A stretch of 42,500 bases of DNA from Glandiceps talaboti (Eukaryota > Hemichordata > Enteropneusta > Spengelidae): assembly GCF_964340395.1 (NCBI RefSeq), contig NC_135553.1, forward strand, positions 18,077,501 through 18,120,000, given 5' to 3'. The notes under the pieces are model-generated. The model saw nothing but the letters and a program-made list of their open reading frames with translations. It was not told where the DNA came from and ran no database searches. Positions 10,836 through 20,689 of this stretch are shown here, piece by piece. The translations under genes were made by a program, and so were the position numbers. The number at the start of each line of letters is the position of its first letter. Within the stretch, counting starts at the first letter, position 1.

Positions 10836-10866
10836 TACTTCTTCCTACACCAACATTTGACCTTTT
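10836..10866 (+). pseudogene. Y RNA pseudogene, A subtype, 5' half deleted
   Basis: The sequence jumps from TGTCTTA just after the TATA-like box to TACTTCTTCC in the RNA loop. About 64 bases are lost, including GGTCC, the bulged C, the 5' strand of the stem and the TTATC motif. A TACTT repeat at both break points suggests a microhomology deletion. The 3' strand CTACACCAACATTTGACC and the T-run remain. Confidence 0.85.
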
Positions 10867-11523
10867 TGGTATAGGACACATACACGACTTAAGTTTGTGG
10901 TTTTTACACCATACTTGATCACCCGATCCAATTTGCAACTTTATTTCAGCAGCTCTATGTATTTAATTAGCCTTTAGTACTATGAGCCAATACTTTTGTA
11001 TATGTTTACAATTTTATGCATTCGACTTCATTCTTTTAATTCGTTTCGATATCTTTCTTTGTATACATGGTTTAGTCATATATCTGTGTGTTTTGATTTC
11101 CACGACTATATATACCTCTAAAATCAAATGATATTATACTGTGTACATTGAAGTACTATGTTCTATGCCGCACCAACGAAAATAGGTATAGGTGGTGAAA
11201 TTGATATTGGCAGCCTAAATATGTTCATATATAGGTTAACGTTTTCGGTGAAGAGCCTTATGCGATCGTGATGCTTCGTTTACAAAGACTGAATATGAGA
11301 TGAAGAAGAAAAGGATAAAAATGGGAATAAGTAATATATAGACTGCTCCGAAAACTATTAATGACGTAGACCTCGACTGCAGCGCCCTCTATGTATATGT
11401 CTCTGACTCAGTGACTCATACAATTATCATGTTAATATCATTCAAATAAAATCCGACCAAATGTCATATACTGCTGAATAAGCATAAATTCTGGACTGCA
11501 AGTCGTCTATAAAACAGTATATC

Positions 11524-11556
11524 AAGTTTTCGTCCAAAGTAGTCAACTCAAATATG
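11524..11556 (+). promoter_or_regulatory. PSE and TATA-like box of Y RNA gene at 11,583
   Basis: AAGTTTTCGTCCAAAGTAGT + CAACT is followed by CAAATATGG, ending about 27 bases before the RNA start. Confidence 0.7.
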
Positions 11557-11582
11557 GACAGTTATCCACTTTTTAGTTGTCA

Positions 11583-11654
11583 GGTCCGGAGGTCATGGGT
11601 TATCGTAATCATTACTTGACTACTTCTTCCTCCCATGCCATAATTTGACCTTTT
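11583..11654 (+). ncRNA. Y RNA gene, B subtype
   Basis: It begins GGTCCGGAGGTCATGGG and continues TTATCGTAATCATTAC; it ends CATAATTTGACC plus TTTT (72 nt). GGTC pairs with GACC around an unpaired C, GGA pairs with TTT, and GG(T)CATGGG pairs with CCCATGCC with a bulged T. The loop carries the TTATC motif, a small GTAA/TTAC hairpin and a pyrimidine run CTACTTCTTCCT. Human Y4 has nearly the same 5' end (GGUCCGAUGGUAGUGGG then UUAUC, from memory). Y RNAs bind Ro60 through this bulged lower stem and act in RNA quality control and, in vertebrates, DNA replication. Confidence 0.9.
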
Positions 11655-12393
11655 ATTTTCCAAGACATAAAACTTATGTTTCCCAATGTTTATTTCACCA
11701 CGTAAGATGTAAAGTTTTAAATCTGTTACCAACACATTATGAAATTTGAAAGAAATATTTTCAAAAATTATTTTATATCTTCAAATTTCGATTCTTTTTT
11801 CTTTTCGTTTGTTTTGTTAGTCTTTATTTATTTATTAAGTTTTGTTGTCTTTATATTTTCGTTCCTCAATTTTACTTGATATAGATTTTCAGTAGACTTT
11901 TAACCCTGGTGCCCATTATATGAATCAGTTATCATTTCTTTGTATTATTTCCACTGTTTCTTACTACGGAGAGGTCATCAGATATAACATATTTTACGTG
12001 TTGTAATAATGTCTATATATGGTCTTCATTTTATCAATATCCAAGACCACAATTACCTTTTATAGACATTACTATTAATACAATGACGATCAAGGTGTCG
12101 TGATTTGACAACTCTTTCAGAACCACAGATCGAGTTGATAACCACGACTTTGTTCTGAGTGTAAGCCATAAAGTTAAGTACAGCTGTTGACATTTAACAC
12201 GAATTATCACTGCCTCAGCATTATTAACAGCGCCCCCAACACAAATCCTTGTTTAGGTTCCAAGTAACGTCTACATGAATGTGACTCATACATTGTTATG
12301 TTAAACGTCATTCAATTCTATTTGTATTCAGTGTAGTAAATTGCTGAAAAAGCAAGACTCCCATACATACAATTGTCAGTTCTAACTGTACCT

Positions 12394-12427
12394 GAGTTTT
12401 ACATCAACAGAAATCAACTAATATAAT
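12394..12427 (+). promoter_or_regulatory. PSE and TATA-like box of Y RNA gene at 12,454
   Basis: GAGTTTTACATCAACAGAAA + TCAACT then AATATAAT; one change (TCAACA for TCCACA) from the other A units. Confidence 0.7.
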
Positions 12428-12453
12428 GTCTTAGTACTTATCATCACTAACAA

Positions 12454-12522
12454 GGTCCGGAGGTTGTGGGTTATCGTATTAATAATGCAACTACTTCTTC
12501 CTACACCAACATTTGACCTTTT
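12454..12522 (+). ncRNA. Y RNA gene, A subtype
   Basis: It begins GGTCCGGAGGTTGTGGG then TTATCGTATTAATAATGC, and ends CCAACATTTGACC plus a five-T run (69 nt). The upper stem is TGTGGG with CCTACA, whereas the B subtype has CATGGG with CCCATG: two of six pairs are changed on both sides. An adjacent GG-CC pairing with bulged T is kept. AAGGTC can pair with GACCTT, so the true 5' end may be one or two bases upstream. The loop hairpin is GTATT/AATGC, followed by the same pyrimidine run as in B. Confidence 0.9.
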
Positions 12523-13186
12523 TGGTATAGGACACATACACTACTAATGTTTTTGGTTTTTACACCATACTTGATCAGCCGATCCAGTCTACACATTTAT
12601 TTTAGCAGCTCTATGTATTTAATTATCCTTTAGTACTATGAGCCAATACTTTTGTATATGTTTACAATTTTATACATTTTACTGCATTGTTTAATCGGAT
12701 TCCATATCTTTCTTGGTATCCATGGTTTAGTCATATATCTGTTGTTTTGATTTCTATGACTATATATACCTCAACCATCAAATGATACTATACTATGTAC
12801 ATTGTAGTTGACGCTATGTTCTATGCTATAGCAACTACGAAAATAGGTATACGTGGTCAAATAGATATTACTCAGTCTGAATATATTCATATATAGGTTA
12901 ATGTTTTGGGTGAACAGCCTTCATCTAAACAAGGGGTTTTAATTGAAAGATTAAATGTGAGATGAAGAATGAAAGAATGAAAAAGCAAAACATAATCTTT
13001 ACATTACTGACTGCTCCAAAAATTGTCAGTGACGTTGACCTCGACTGCAACGCCCTCTATATATATGTCCCTGACTCATGCAATTGTCATGTTAAATATC
13101 ATTCAAATAAAATCCGACCAAATGTCATATACTGCTGAATAAGCATAAATTCTGGACTGCAAGTAGTCTATATAAAACAGTATATC

Positions 13187-13220
13187 AAGTTTTCGTCCAA
13201 AGCAGTCACCTCAAATATGG
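13187..13220 (+). promoter_or_regulatory. PSE and TATA-like box of Y RNA gene at 13,246 (B type)
   Basis: AAGTTTTCGTCCAAAGCAGT + CACCT sits 59 to 35 bases upstream of the RNA and CAAATATGG follows it. Farther out, TGACTCA (13,072-13,078) and CGCCCTC (13,051) lie about 170 and 195 bases upstream. The same motifs recur in the other B units. Confidence 0.7.
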
Positions 13221-13245
13221 ACAGTTGTCGACTTTTTAGTTGTCA

Positions 13246-13317
13246 GGTCCGGAGGTCATGGGTTATCGTAATCATTACTTGACTACTTCTTCCTCCCATG
13301 CCATAATTTGACCTTTT
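13246..13317 (+). ncRNA. Y RNA gene, B subtype
   Basis: It is identical in sequence to the copy at 11,583 over the RNA and for more than 400 bases of 3' spacer, so the duplication is recent. All Y RNA landmarks are present: GGTC/GACC closing stem, unpaired C, CATGGG/CCCATG stem, TTATC, pyrimidine loop and TTTT terminator. Confidence 0.9.
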
Positions 13318-14053
13318 ATTTTCCAAGACATAAAACTTATGTTTCCCAATGTTTATTTCACCACGTAAGATGTAAAGTTTTAAATCTGTTACCAACACAT
13401 TATGAAATTTGAAAGAAATATTTTCAAAAATTATTTTATATCTTCAAATTTCGATTCTTTTTTCTTTTCGTTTGTTTTGTTAGTCTTTATTTATTTATTA
13501 AGTTTTGTTGTCTTTATATTTTCGTTCCTCAATTTTACTTGATATAGATTTTCAGTAGACTTTTAACCCTGGTGCCCATTATATGAATCAGTTATCATTT
13601 CTTTGTATTATTTCCACTGTTTCTTACTACGGAGAGGTCATCAGATATAACATATTTTACGTGTTGTAATAATGTCTATATATGGTCTTCATTTTATCAA
13701 TATCCAAGACCACAATTACCTTTTATAGACATTACTATTAATACAATGACGACCAGGATATCGTTAATTAACAACTCTTTCAGAACCACAGATCGAGTTG
13801 ATAACCACCACTTTGTGCTGAGTGTAAGCCATAAAGTTACAGCTGTTGACATTTATCAAGAATTATCACGGCCTCAGCATTATTAACAGCGCCCCCAACA
13901 CAGATCCTTGTTTAGGTTCCAAGTAACGTCTATATGAATGTGACTCATACATTGTTATGTTAAACGTCATTCAATTCTATTTGTACTCAATTGTAGTAAA
14001 TTGCTGACAAAGCAAGACTCCGATACATACAATTGTCAGTTCTAACTGTACCT

Positions 14054-14087
14054 GGGTTTTACATCCACACAAATCAACTAATATAAT
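14054..14087 (+). promoter_or_regulatory. PSE and TATA-like box of Y RNA gene at 14,114 (A type)
   Basis: GGGTTTTACATCCACACAAA + TCAACT (60 to 35 bases upstream) and AATATAAT. It aligns without gaps to the B-type element (shared AGTTTT-C-TCCA-AG-TCAAC pattern), although most of the surrounding promoter has diverged. TGACTCA is at 13,941-13,947 and AGCGCCCCC at 13,888-13,896. This is the layout of type 3 Pol III promoters. Confidence 0.7.
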
Positions 14088-14113
14088 GTCTTAGTACTTA
14101 CCATCACTAACAA

Positions 14114-14182
14114 GGTCCGGAGGTTGTGGGTTATCGTATTAATAATGCAACTACTTCTTCCTACACCAACATTTGACCTTTT
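14114..14182 (+). ncRNA. Y RNA gene, A subtype
   Basis: The RNA is identical to the copy at 12,454. Its 3' spacer leads into a unit where the B gene has been deleted (AGCGCCCTTTAAATGATACC at about 14,715 joins a B-type distal promoter to B-type 3' spacer). Confidence 0.9.
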
Positions 14183-14712
14183 TGGTATAGGACACATACA
14201 CTACTTAAGTTTTTGGTTTTTACACCATACTTGATCAGCCGATCCAGTCTGCAAATTTATTTCACCAGCTCTATGTATTCAATTAGCCTTTAGTACTATG
14301 AGCCAATACTTTTGTGTATGTTTACAATTTTATGCATTTTACTTCATTCTTTTAATTGGATTTGGTACCTTACTTTGTATCCATGGTTTAGTCATATATC
14401 TGTTGTTTTGATTTCCATGACTACATATACCTCTAACATCAAATGATACTATACTATGTACATTGTAGTTGACGCTATGTTCTATGCTATAGCACCAACG
14501 AAAACAGGTATACGTGATCAAATAGATATTACTTAGTCTAAATATATTGATACATGTATATAGGTTAATGTTTTGGGTGAACAGCCTTCATCCAAACAAG
14601 GTGTTTATTGATAGATTGAATGTGAGATGAAAAATGAAAGAATGAAAAAAGCAAAACGTAATCTATACATTATTGACTGCTCCGAAAACTGTCAGTGACG
14701 TAACCTCGACTG

Positions 14713-14730
14713 CAGCGCCCTTTAAATGAT
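14713..14730 (+). other. Scar of a deleted B-type Y RNA gene
   Basis: The B distal block GACTGCAGCGCCCT runs straight into TTAAATGATACCAACTCATTACG, which aligns with B 3' spacer (GTTACCAACACATTATG at 13,388). The promoter and RNA between them are absent. The same junction recurs at about 16,050. Confidence 0.75.
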
Positions 14731-15449
14731 ACCAACTCATTACGAAATATTTTTTAAAATTACTTTATATCTTCAAATTTGGATTCTATTTCTTTTCGTT
14801 TGTTTTGTTAGTCTTTCTTTATTCACTAAGTTTTGTAGTCTTTATACATTATTTTTGTTCCTCAATTTTATTTGATACAGATTTTCACTAGAATTTTAAC
14901 CATGGTGCCCATTATATGAATCACTTTATCATTTCTTTATATTATTTCTACTGTTTCTATCTACGCAGTGGTTATCAAATATAACATATTTTATGTGTTG
15001 TAACAATGCCTATATATTGTCTTCATTCTATCAATATTCAAGACCACAAGTACTTTTTATAGACATTACTTTCAATCCAATGATGATCAGGATATCGTGA
15101 ATTGACAACTCTTTCAGAATCACATATTGAGTTGATAACCACGACTTTGTGCTGAGTGTAAGCCATAAAGTTACAGCTGTTGACATTTAACAAGATGATT
15201 ATCACTGCCTCAGCATTATTAACAGCGCCCTCAACACAAATCCTTGTTTAGGTTCCAAGTAACGTCTACATGAATGTGACTCATACATTGTTATGTTAAA
15301 CGTCATTCAATTCTATTTGTATTCAATTCTAGTAAATTGCTGAAAAAGCAAGACTCCCATACATACAATTGTCAGTTCTAACTGTACCTGAGTTTTACAT
15401 CCACAGAAATCAACTAATATAATGTCTTAGTACTTACCATCACTAACAA

Positions 15450-15518
15450 GGTCCGGAGGTTGTGGGTTATCGTATTAATAATGCAACTACTTCTTCCTAC
15501 ACCAACATTTGACCTTTT
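15450..15518 (+). ncRNA. Y RNA gene, A subtype
   Basis: Identical RNA to 14,114, exactly 1336 bases downstream. The 1336-bp spacing reflects duplication of a B-less unit. PSE and TATA-like box are intact (about 15,390-15,423). Confidence 0.9.
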
Positions 15519-16043
15519 TGGTATAGGACACTTACACTACTTAAGTTTTTGGTTTTTACACCATACTTGATCAGCCGATCCAGTCTGCAAATTTATTTCA
15601 CCAGCTCTATGTATTCAATTAGCCTTTAGTACTATGAGCCAATACTTTTGTGTATGTTTACAATTTTATGCATTTTACTTCATTCTTTTAATTGGATTCG
15701 GTACCTTACTTTGTATCCATGGTTTAGTCATATATCTGTTGTTTTGATTTCCATGACTACATATACCTCTAACATCAAATGATACTATACTATGTACATT
15801 GTAGTTGACGCTATGTTCTATGCTGTAGCACCAACGAAAACAGGTATACGTGATCAAATAGATATTACTTAGTCTAAATATATTGATACATGTATATAGG
15901 TTAATGTTTTGGGTGAACAGCCTTCATCCAAACAAGGTGTTTATTGATAGATTGAATGTGAGATGAAAAATGAAAGAATGAAAAAAGCAAAACGTAATCT
16001 ATACATTATTGACTGCTCCGAAAACTGTCAGTGACGTAACCTC

Positions 16044-16064
16044 GACTGCAGCGCCCTCTAAATG
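16044..16064 (+). other. Second scar of a deleted B-type Y RNA gene
   Basis: CAGCGCCCTCTAAATGATAC repeats the junction seen at 14,713. The deletion happened once and was then duplicated with its unit. Confidence 0.75.
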
Positions 16065-16488
16065 ATACCAACTCATTACGAAATATTTTTTAAAATTACT
16101 TTATATCTTCAAATTTGGATTCTATTTCTTTTCGTTTGTTTTGTTAGTCTTTCTTTATTTATTAAGTTTTGTAGTCTTTATACATTATTTTCGTTCCTCA
16201 ATTTTACTTGATACAGATTTTCACTAGAATTTTAACCCTGGTGCCCATTATATGAATCAGTTTATCATTTCTATATATTATTTCTACTGTTTCTATCTAC
16301 GCAGTGGTTATCAAACATAACATATTTTATGTGTTGTAACAATGCCTATATATTGTCTTCATTTTATCAATATCCAAGACCACAAGTACTTTTTATTGAC
16401 ATTTCTTTCAATTCAATAACAATCAAGATATCGTGGTTTGACAACTCTTTCAGAACTAACAGATTAAGTTGATAACCAAGTATCTACA

Positions 16489-16527
16489 AGGCAACTACTT
16501 CTTCCTACACCAACATTTGAACATTTT
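16489..16527 (+). pseudogene. Y RNA pseudogene, A subtype, promoter and 5' half deleted
   Basis: GTTGATAACC from the far upstream spacer joins AAGGCAACTACTTCTTCC in the RNA loop, removing the whole promoter and the 5' stem. The 3' end is also altered (TTTGAACATTTT for TTTGACCTTTT). The AAGGC variant is shared with the copy at 18,101. Confidence 0.85.
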
Positions 16528-17259
16528 GGTGTAGTACTCACACATTGCTAATATATATTTTTGGTTTTTACACAGTACTTGATCAGCCGATCCAGTCTGC
16601 AACTTTATTTCAGCAGCTCTATATATTTAATTAGCCTTTAATACTATGAGCCAATACATTTGGTGTATATGTTTACAATTTTATGCATTTTACTTCATTG
16701 TTTAATCGGATTCGATATCTTTCTTTGTATCCATGGTTTATTTATATATCTGTTGTTTTGATTTCCACGACTATATATACCTTTACCATCAAATGATACT
16801 ATACTGTGTACATCGTAGTCGACGCTATGTTCTATGCTATAGCACCAACGAAAATAAAATATGTATACGTGGTCAATAAATATTACTCAGTCTAAATAAA
16901 TTGACATATAGGTTGATGTTTTGGGGGAACAGTCTTCATCCAAACAAGGTTTTTTATTTAAAGATGGAATGTGAGATGAAGAATGAAAGAATGGAAAAGG
17001 CAAAACATAATCTGTAGATTACTGACTGCTTCGAAAACTATCAGTGACATAGACCTCGACTGCAGCGCCCTCTATGTATATGTCTCTGAATCATACAATT
17101 ATCATGTTAATATCATTCAAATAAAATCTGACCAAGTGTCATATACTGCTGAATAAGCATAAATCAGGAACTCCAAGTAGTCTATATAAAACAGTATATA
17201 AAGTTTTCGTCCAAAGTAGTCAACTCATATATGGACAGTTGTCCACTTTTCAGTTGTCA

Positions 17260-17331
17260 GGTCCGGAGGTCATGGGTTATCGTAATCATTACTTGACTAC
17301 TTCTTCTCCCCATGCCATAATTTGACCTTTT
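17260..17331 (+). ncRNA. Y RNA gene, B subtype
   Basis: Same as other B genes except CTTCTCCCC for CTTCCTCCC in the loop/stem border, which leaves the CATGGG/CCCATG pairing intact. The PSE (AAGTTTTCGTCCAAAGTAGT) is present; the TATA-like box reads CATATATGG. Confidence 0.9.
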
Positions 17332-18100
17332 ATTTTCCAAGACATAAAACTTATGTTTCCCACCGTTTATTTCACCATGTACGATCTACTGTTCTAAAGC
17401 TAGTACCTAAATGAGTATTTAAAAAAAATAATTCTTTATATCTTCAAATATTGATTCTTTTTTTCTTTTCATATATTAGTCTTTCTTCCTATTTCTTTAT
17501 AATTTCGTTCAACAATTTTCCTTGAAATAGATTTTCACTAGACTTTTAACCATGGTGACCATTATATGCATTAGTTTATCATTTCTTTATATCATTTCCA
17601 CTGTTTCTAACTACGCAGAGGTTATCAGATTCAGATAACATATTTTATGTGTTGTAACAATGTCTATATATTGTCTTCAATCTATCAATATCCAAGACCA
17701 CAATTACTTTTATCGACATTACTTTCAATCCAATGACGATCAGGATATCGTGAATTAACAACTCTTTCAGAACCACAGATCGAGTTGATAACCACGACTT
17801 TGTGCTGAGTGTAAGACATAAAGGTACAGCTGTTGACATTTAACAAGAATTATCACTGCCTCAGCATTATTAACAGCGCCCCCAACACAGATCCTTGTTT
17901 AGGTTCCAAGTAATGTCTATATGAGTGTGACTCATACATTGTTATGTTAAACGTCATTCAATTCTATTTATATTCAGTGTAGTAAATTGCTGAAAAAGCA
18001 AGACTCCCATACATACAATTGTCAGTTCTAACTGTACCTGAGTTTTACATCCACAGAAATCAACTAATATAATTGTCTTAGTACTTACCATCACTAACAA

Positions 18101-18169
18101 GGTCCGGAGGTTGTGGGTTATCGTATTAATAAGGCAACTACTTCTTCCTACACCAACATTTGACCTTTT
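18101..18169 (+). ncRNA. Y RNA gene, A subtype, loop variant
   Basis: One base differs from other A genes (AATAAGGC for AATAATGC), weakening the small loop hairpin. The main stems, unpaired C and terminator are unchanged. The PSE is intact; the TATA-like box is AATATAATT. Confidence 0.88.
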
Positions 18170-18897
18170 TGGTATAGGAAACATACACTGCTTACGTTTT
18201 TGGTTTTTTCACCATACTTGATCAGCCGATCCAGTCTACACATTTATTTTAGCAGCTCTATGTATTTAATTATCCTTTAGTAGTATGAGCCAATACTTTT
18301 GTATATGTTTACAATTTTATACATTTTACTGCATTGTTTAATCGGATTCCATATCTTTCTTGGTATCCATGGTTTAGTCATATATCTGTTGTTTTGATTT
18401 CTATGACTATATATACCTCAACCATCAAATGATACTATACTATGTACATTGTAGTTGACGCTATGTTCTATGCTATAGCACCAACGAAAATAGGTATACG
18501 TGGTCAAATAGATATTACTCAGTCTAAATATATTGATATATAGGTTAATGTTTTGGGCGAACAGCCTTCATCTAAACAAGTTTTTTAATTGATAGATTGG
18601 ATGTGAGATGAAGAATGAAAGAATAAAAAAAGCAAAACATAATCTGTAGATTACTGACTGCTCCGAAAACTGTTAGTGACGTAGACCTCGACTGCAGCGC
18701 CCTCTATGTATATGTCGCTGACTCATGCAATTGTCATGTTAATATCATTCAAATAAAATCTGACCAAGTGTCATACTGGTATACTGCTGAATAAGCATAC
18801 ATTCTGGACTGCAAGTAGTCTATATAAAACAGTATATCAAGTTTTCGTCCAAATTAGTCAACTCAAATATGGACAGTTGTCCACATTTTAGTTGTCA

Positions 18898-18976
18898 GGT
18901 CCGGAGGTCATGGGTTATCGTAATCAATGTAGTAATGCAATGAGTACATCCTCCTTCCATGCCATAATTTGACCTT
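18898..18976 (+). ncRNA. Y RNA gene, B subtype, rearranged loop and weak terminator
   Basis: The 5' half is standard (GGTCCGGAGGTCATGGG, TTATCGTAATCA), but the loop is replaced by a longer TGTAGTAATGCAATGAGTAC + ATCCTCC segment. The 3' stem reads TTCCATG, still pairing with CATGGG through one wobble. The usual TTTT is TTTC; the next T-runs are about 10 bases further. It may be a longer RNA or a pseudogene. Confidence 0.65.
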
Positions 18977-18979
18977 TCA

Positions 18980-19345
18980 AAATACTTTTACTTTTACTTA
19001 TTATCTCTTTCTTATACACTTATCACACTGTCACTTTTTGTTGTACATGTATTTTAGTCTAATTTAAAATTTGATATTCTGCTTCGTTAACAAACTGAGT
19101 GACGTCAACGAACGCGTAAATATTATTCCCAAGACAATTACTAATAATTATTCTGTCTATTTTAGAATTTTTAAATAGTTTATCATTTGTATTGGAAAAA
19201 ATATCTAATCGCTTCATGAAATAGTAAATATTCCATGTGTATACCCCTGTTACATTACACCTCTCTGTTCTATTACTTTCAGGGTATTCATACAACAGAA
19301 TACACGTAAAATTCGATAGCCTACCCTGCATACATGAATGAATGA
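18980..19345. other. Insertion in the array, no gene recognised
   Basis: The B 3' spacer is replaced by unrelated sequence. A 90-codon minus-strand open frame (19,059-19,331) lies inside, with no recognisable domain and no splice context. Array homology resumes at ATATCCAAGACCACCATTAC. Confidence 0.45.
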
Positions 19346-19752
19346 CATTATTACGAAATATCCAAGACCACCATTACATTTTATTGACATTACTTTCAAT
19401 CCAATGATGATATCGTAATTTGACAACTCTTTTAGAACAACAGATCAAGTTGATAGCCAAGACTTTGTGGTGAGCGTAATGCATATTGTTGTAGCTGGTG
19501 AGAATTATCACTGACTCAGCATTATCAACAGCTCCCTCAACACAAGTCCTCGTTTATGTTCAGTAACGTCTACATGAATGTGACTCATACATTGTTAACT
19601 TAAACGTCATTCAATTCTTTTTCTATTCAGTGTAGTAAATTGCTGAAAAAGCAAGACTCCCATGCATACACTTGTCAGTTCTAACTGTACCTGAGTTTTA
19701 CATCCACAGAAATCAATTGATATAATGTCGTAGTACTTACCATCACTATCAA

Positions 19753-19821
19753 GGTCCGGAGGTTGTGGGTTATCGTATTAATAATGTAACTACTTCTTCC
19801 TACACCAACATTTGACCTTTT
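19753..19821 (+). ncRNA. Y RNA gene, A subtype, last copy
   Basis: The RNA matches other A copies except AATAATGTAAC for AATAATGCAAC in the loop. Upstream it has TGACTCA and the PSE/TATA pair (GAGTTTTACATCCACAGAAA, TCAATTGATATAAT). The array loses homology about 400 bases downstream. Confidence 0.88.
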
Positions 19822-20359
19822 TGGTATAGGACACATACACGACTTAAGTTTTTGGTTTTTACACCATAATTCACCCTATCCAATTTACAAATTTATTTCA
19901 GCAGCTCTATGTATTCAATTAGCCTTTAATACTATGAGCCAATACATTTGTATATATTTATAATTTTATGCATTTTACTTCATTCTTTTGTTGGATTTAG
20001 TATCTTTCGATTTCTTGGTATCCATGGTTTACAGATAATTATCTGTGTTGTTTTGATTTCTACGACTATATATACCTCTAACATCAAATGATACTATACT
20101 GTGTACATTGTAGTTGACGCTATGTTCTATGCTATAGCACCAACGAAAATAAGACATACGTGGTCAAATAGATATTACTCAGTCTAAATATATGTATATT
20201 TTTGGGTGAAAACCGTTGACTTTTATCATCTCCAAACAAGCTGTTGAAAATACCCTACGCCAAGAGTGACAATTTCACATATAAAGAAACATATGTTATT
20301 CTTGTTGCAATAGAATATTATTAATAATGATTTATCGTTCATGTTTGTGAGTTATTTAT

Positions 20360-20360
20360 A

Positions 20361-20403
<43 letters not shown>

Positions 20404-20423
20404 GCTGCTGCTGCTCCTGCTGC

Positions 20424-20465
<42 letters not shown>
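20360..20465. repeat. (TTG)n microsatellite interrupted by CTG units
   Basis: About 35 triplets; read on the minus strand it would give a poly-Gln frame, for which there is no gene context. Confidence 0.97.
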
Positions 20466-20467
<2 letters not shown>

Positions 20468-20578
20468 TCTTGTTTGCTTGTTTGCTTTGTAAATAACTAA
20501 GCCTGAGCCCCCTGTAGTTGCACCTTCGTATGAATAGTTTCTACTGATGCACATTCAAGTATGTAACAGCTAACACAA

Positions 20579-20675
20579 TAGACTGACAGATCAGCCGTAA
20601 TCGCCCTGTCCCCCAAAACGGAAAAGCTATTAGGGCAGAGTGACAAACCTGGACCGATGACGTCATTACAGACTG
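20579..20675. mobile_element. Mutator-like MITE, TAGACTG termini
   Basis: It starts TAGACTGACAGATCAGC and ends GATGACGTCATTACAGACTG, 97 bp. Flanks CTAACACAA and GTAACACAA make an imperfect 9-bp target duplication. It belongs with the 24,254 copy. Confidence 0.8.
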
Positions 20676-20689
20676 GTAACACAAGAAAT

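Larger units (their letters stand above)
9510..20215 (+). repeat. Higher-order tandem array of Y RNA gene units (B-A dimers, about 1.66 kb)
   Basis: Two related but distinct units alternate in one orientation. Each carries a small-RNA gene, about 230 bp of promoter and several hundred bases of 3' spacer. Spacings between same-type genes are 1663 (B at 11,583 and 13,246) and 1660 (A at 12,454 and 14,114). Some copies are essentially identical over more than 400 bases (11,641-12,080 versus 13,304-13,743), and 14,101-14,700 closely matches 15,437-16,040. The order from left is B, pseudo-A, B, A, B, A, (B deleted), A, (B deleted), pseudo-A, B, A, B, A. This fits seven original B-A pairs. Between 9950 and 10,555 unrelated sequence interrupts the first pair, and 18,980-19,340 holds another insertion. 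Confidence 0.95.

Noticed and set aside
14339-15857. Two identical 60-codon minus-strand frames 1336 bases apart
   Set aside because: Their identity reflects duplication of the whole array unit; the frame is not open in the other units, so protein selection is not supported.
9738-19821. Spliced-leader or U-type snRNA genes for the repeated RNA
   Set aside because: The ATTTGACCTTTTTGG at A-type ends looks like an Sm site, but B copies lack it, there is no leader followed by a donor, and the Y RNA features explain both subtypes.
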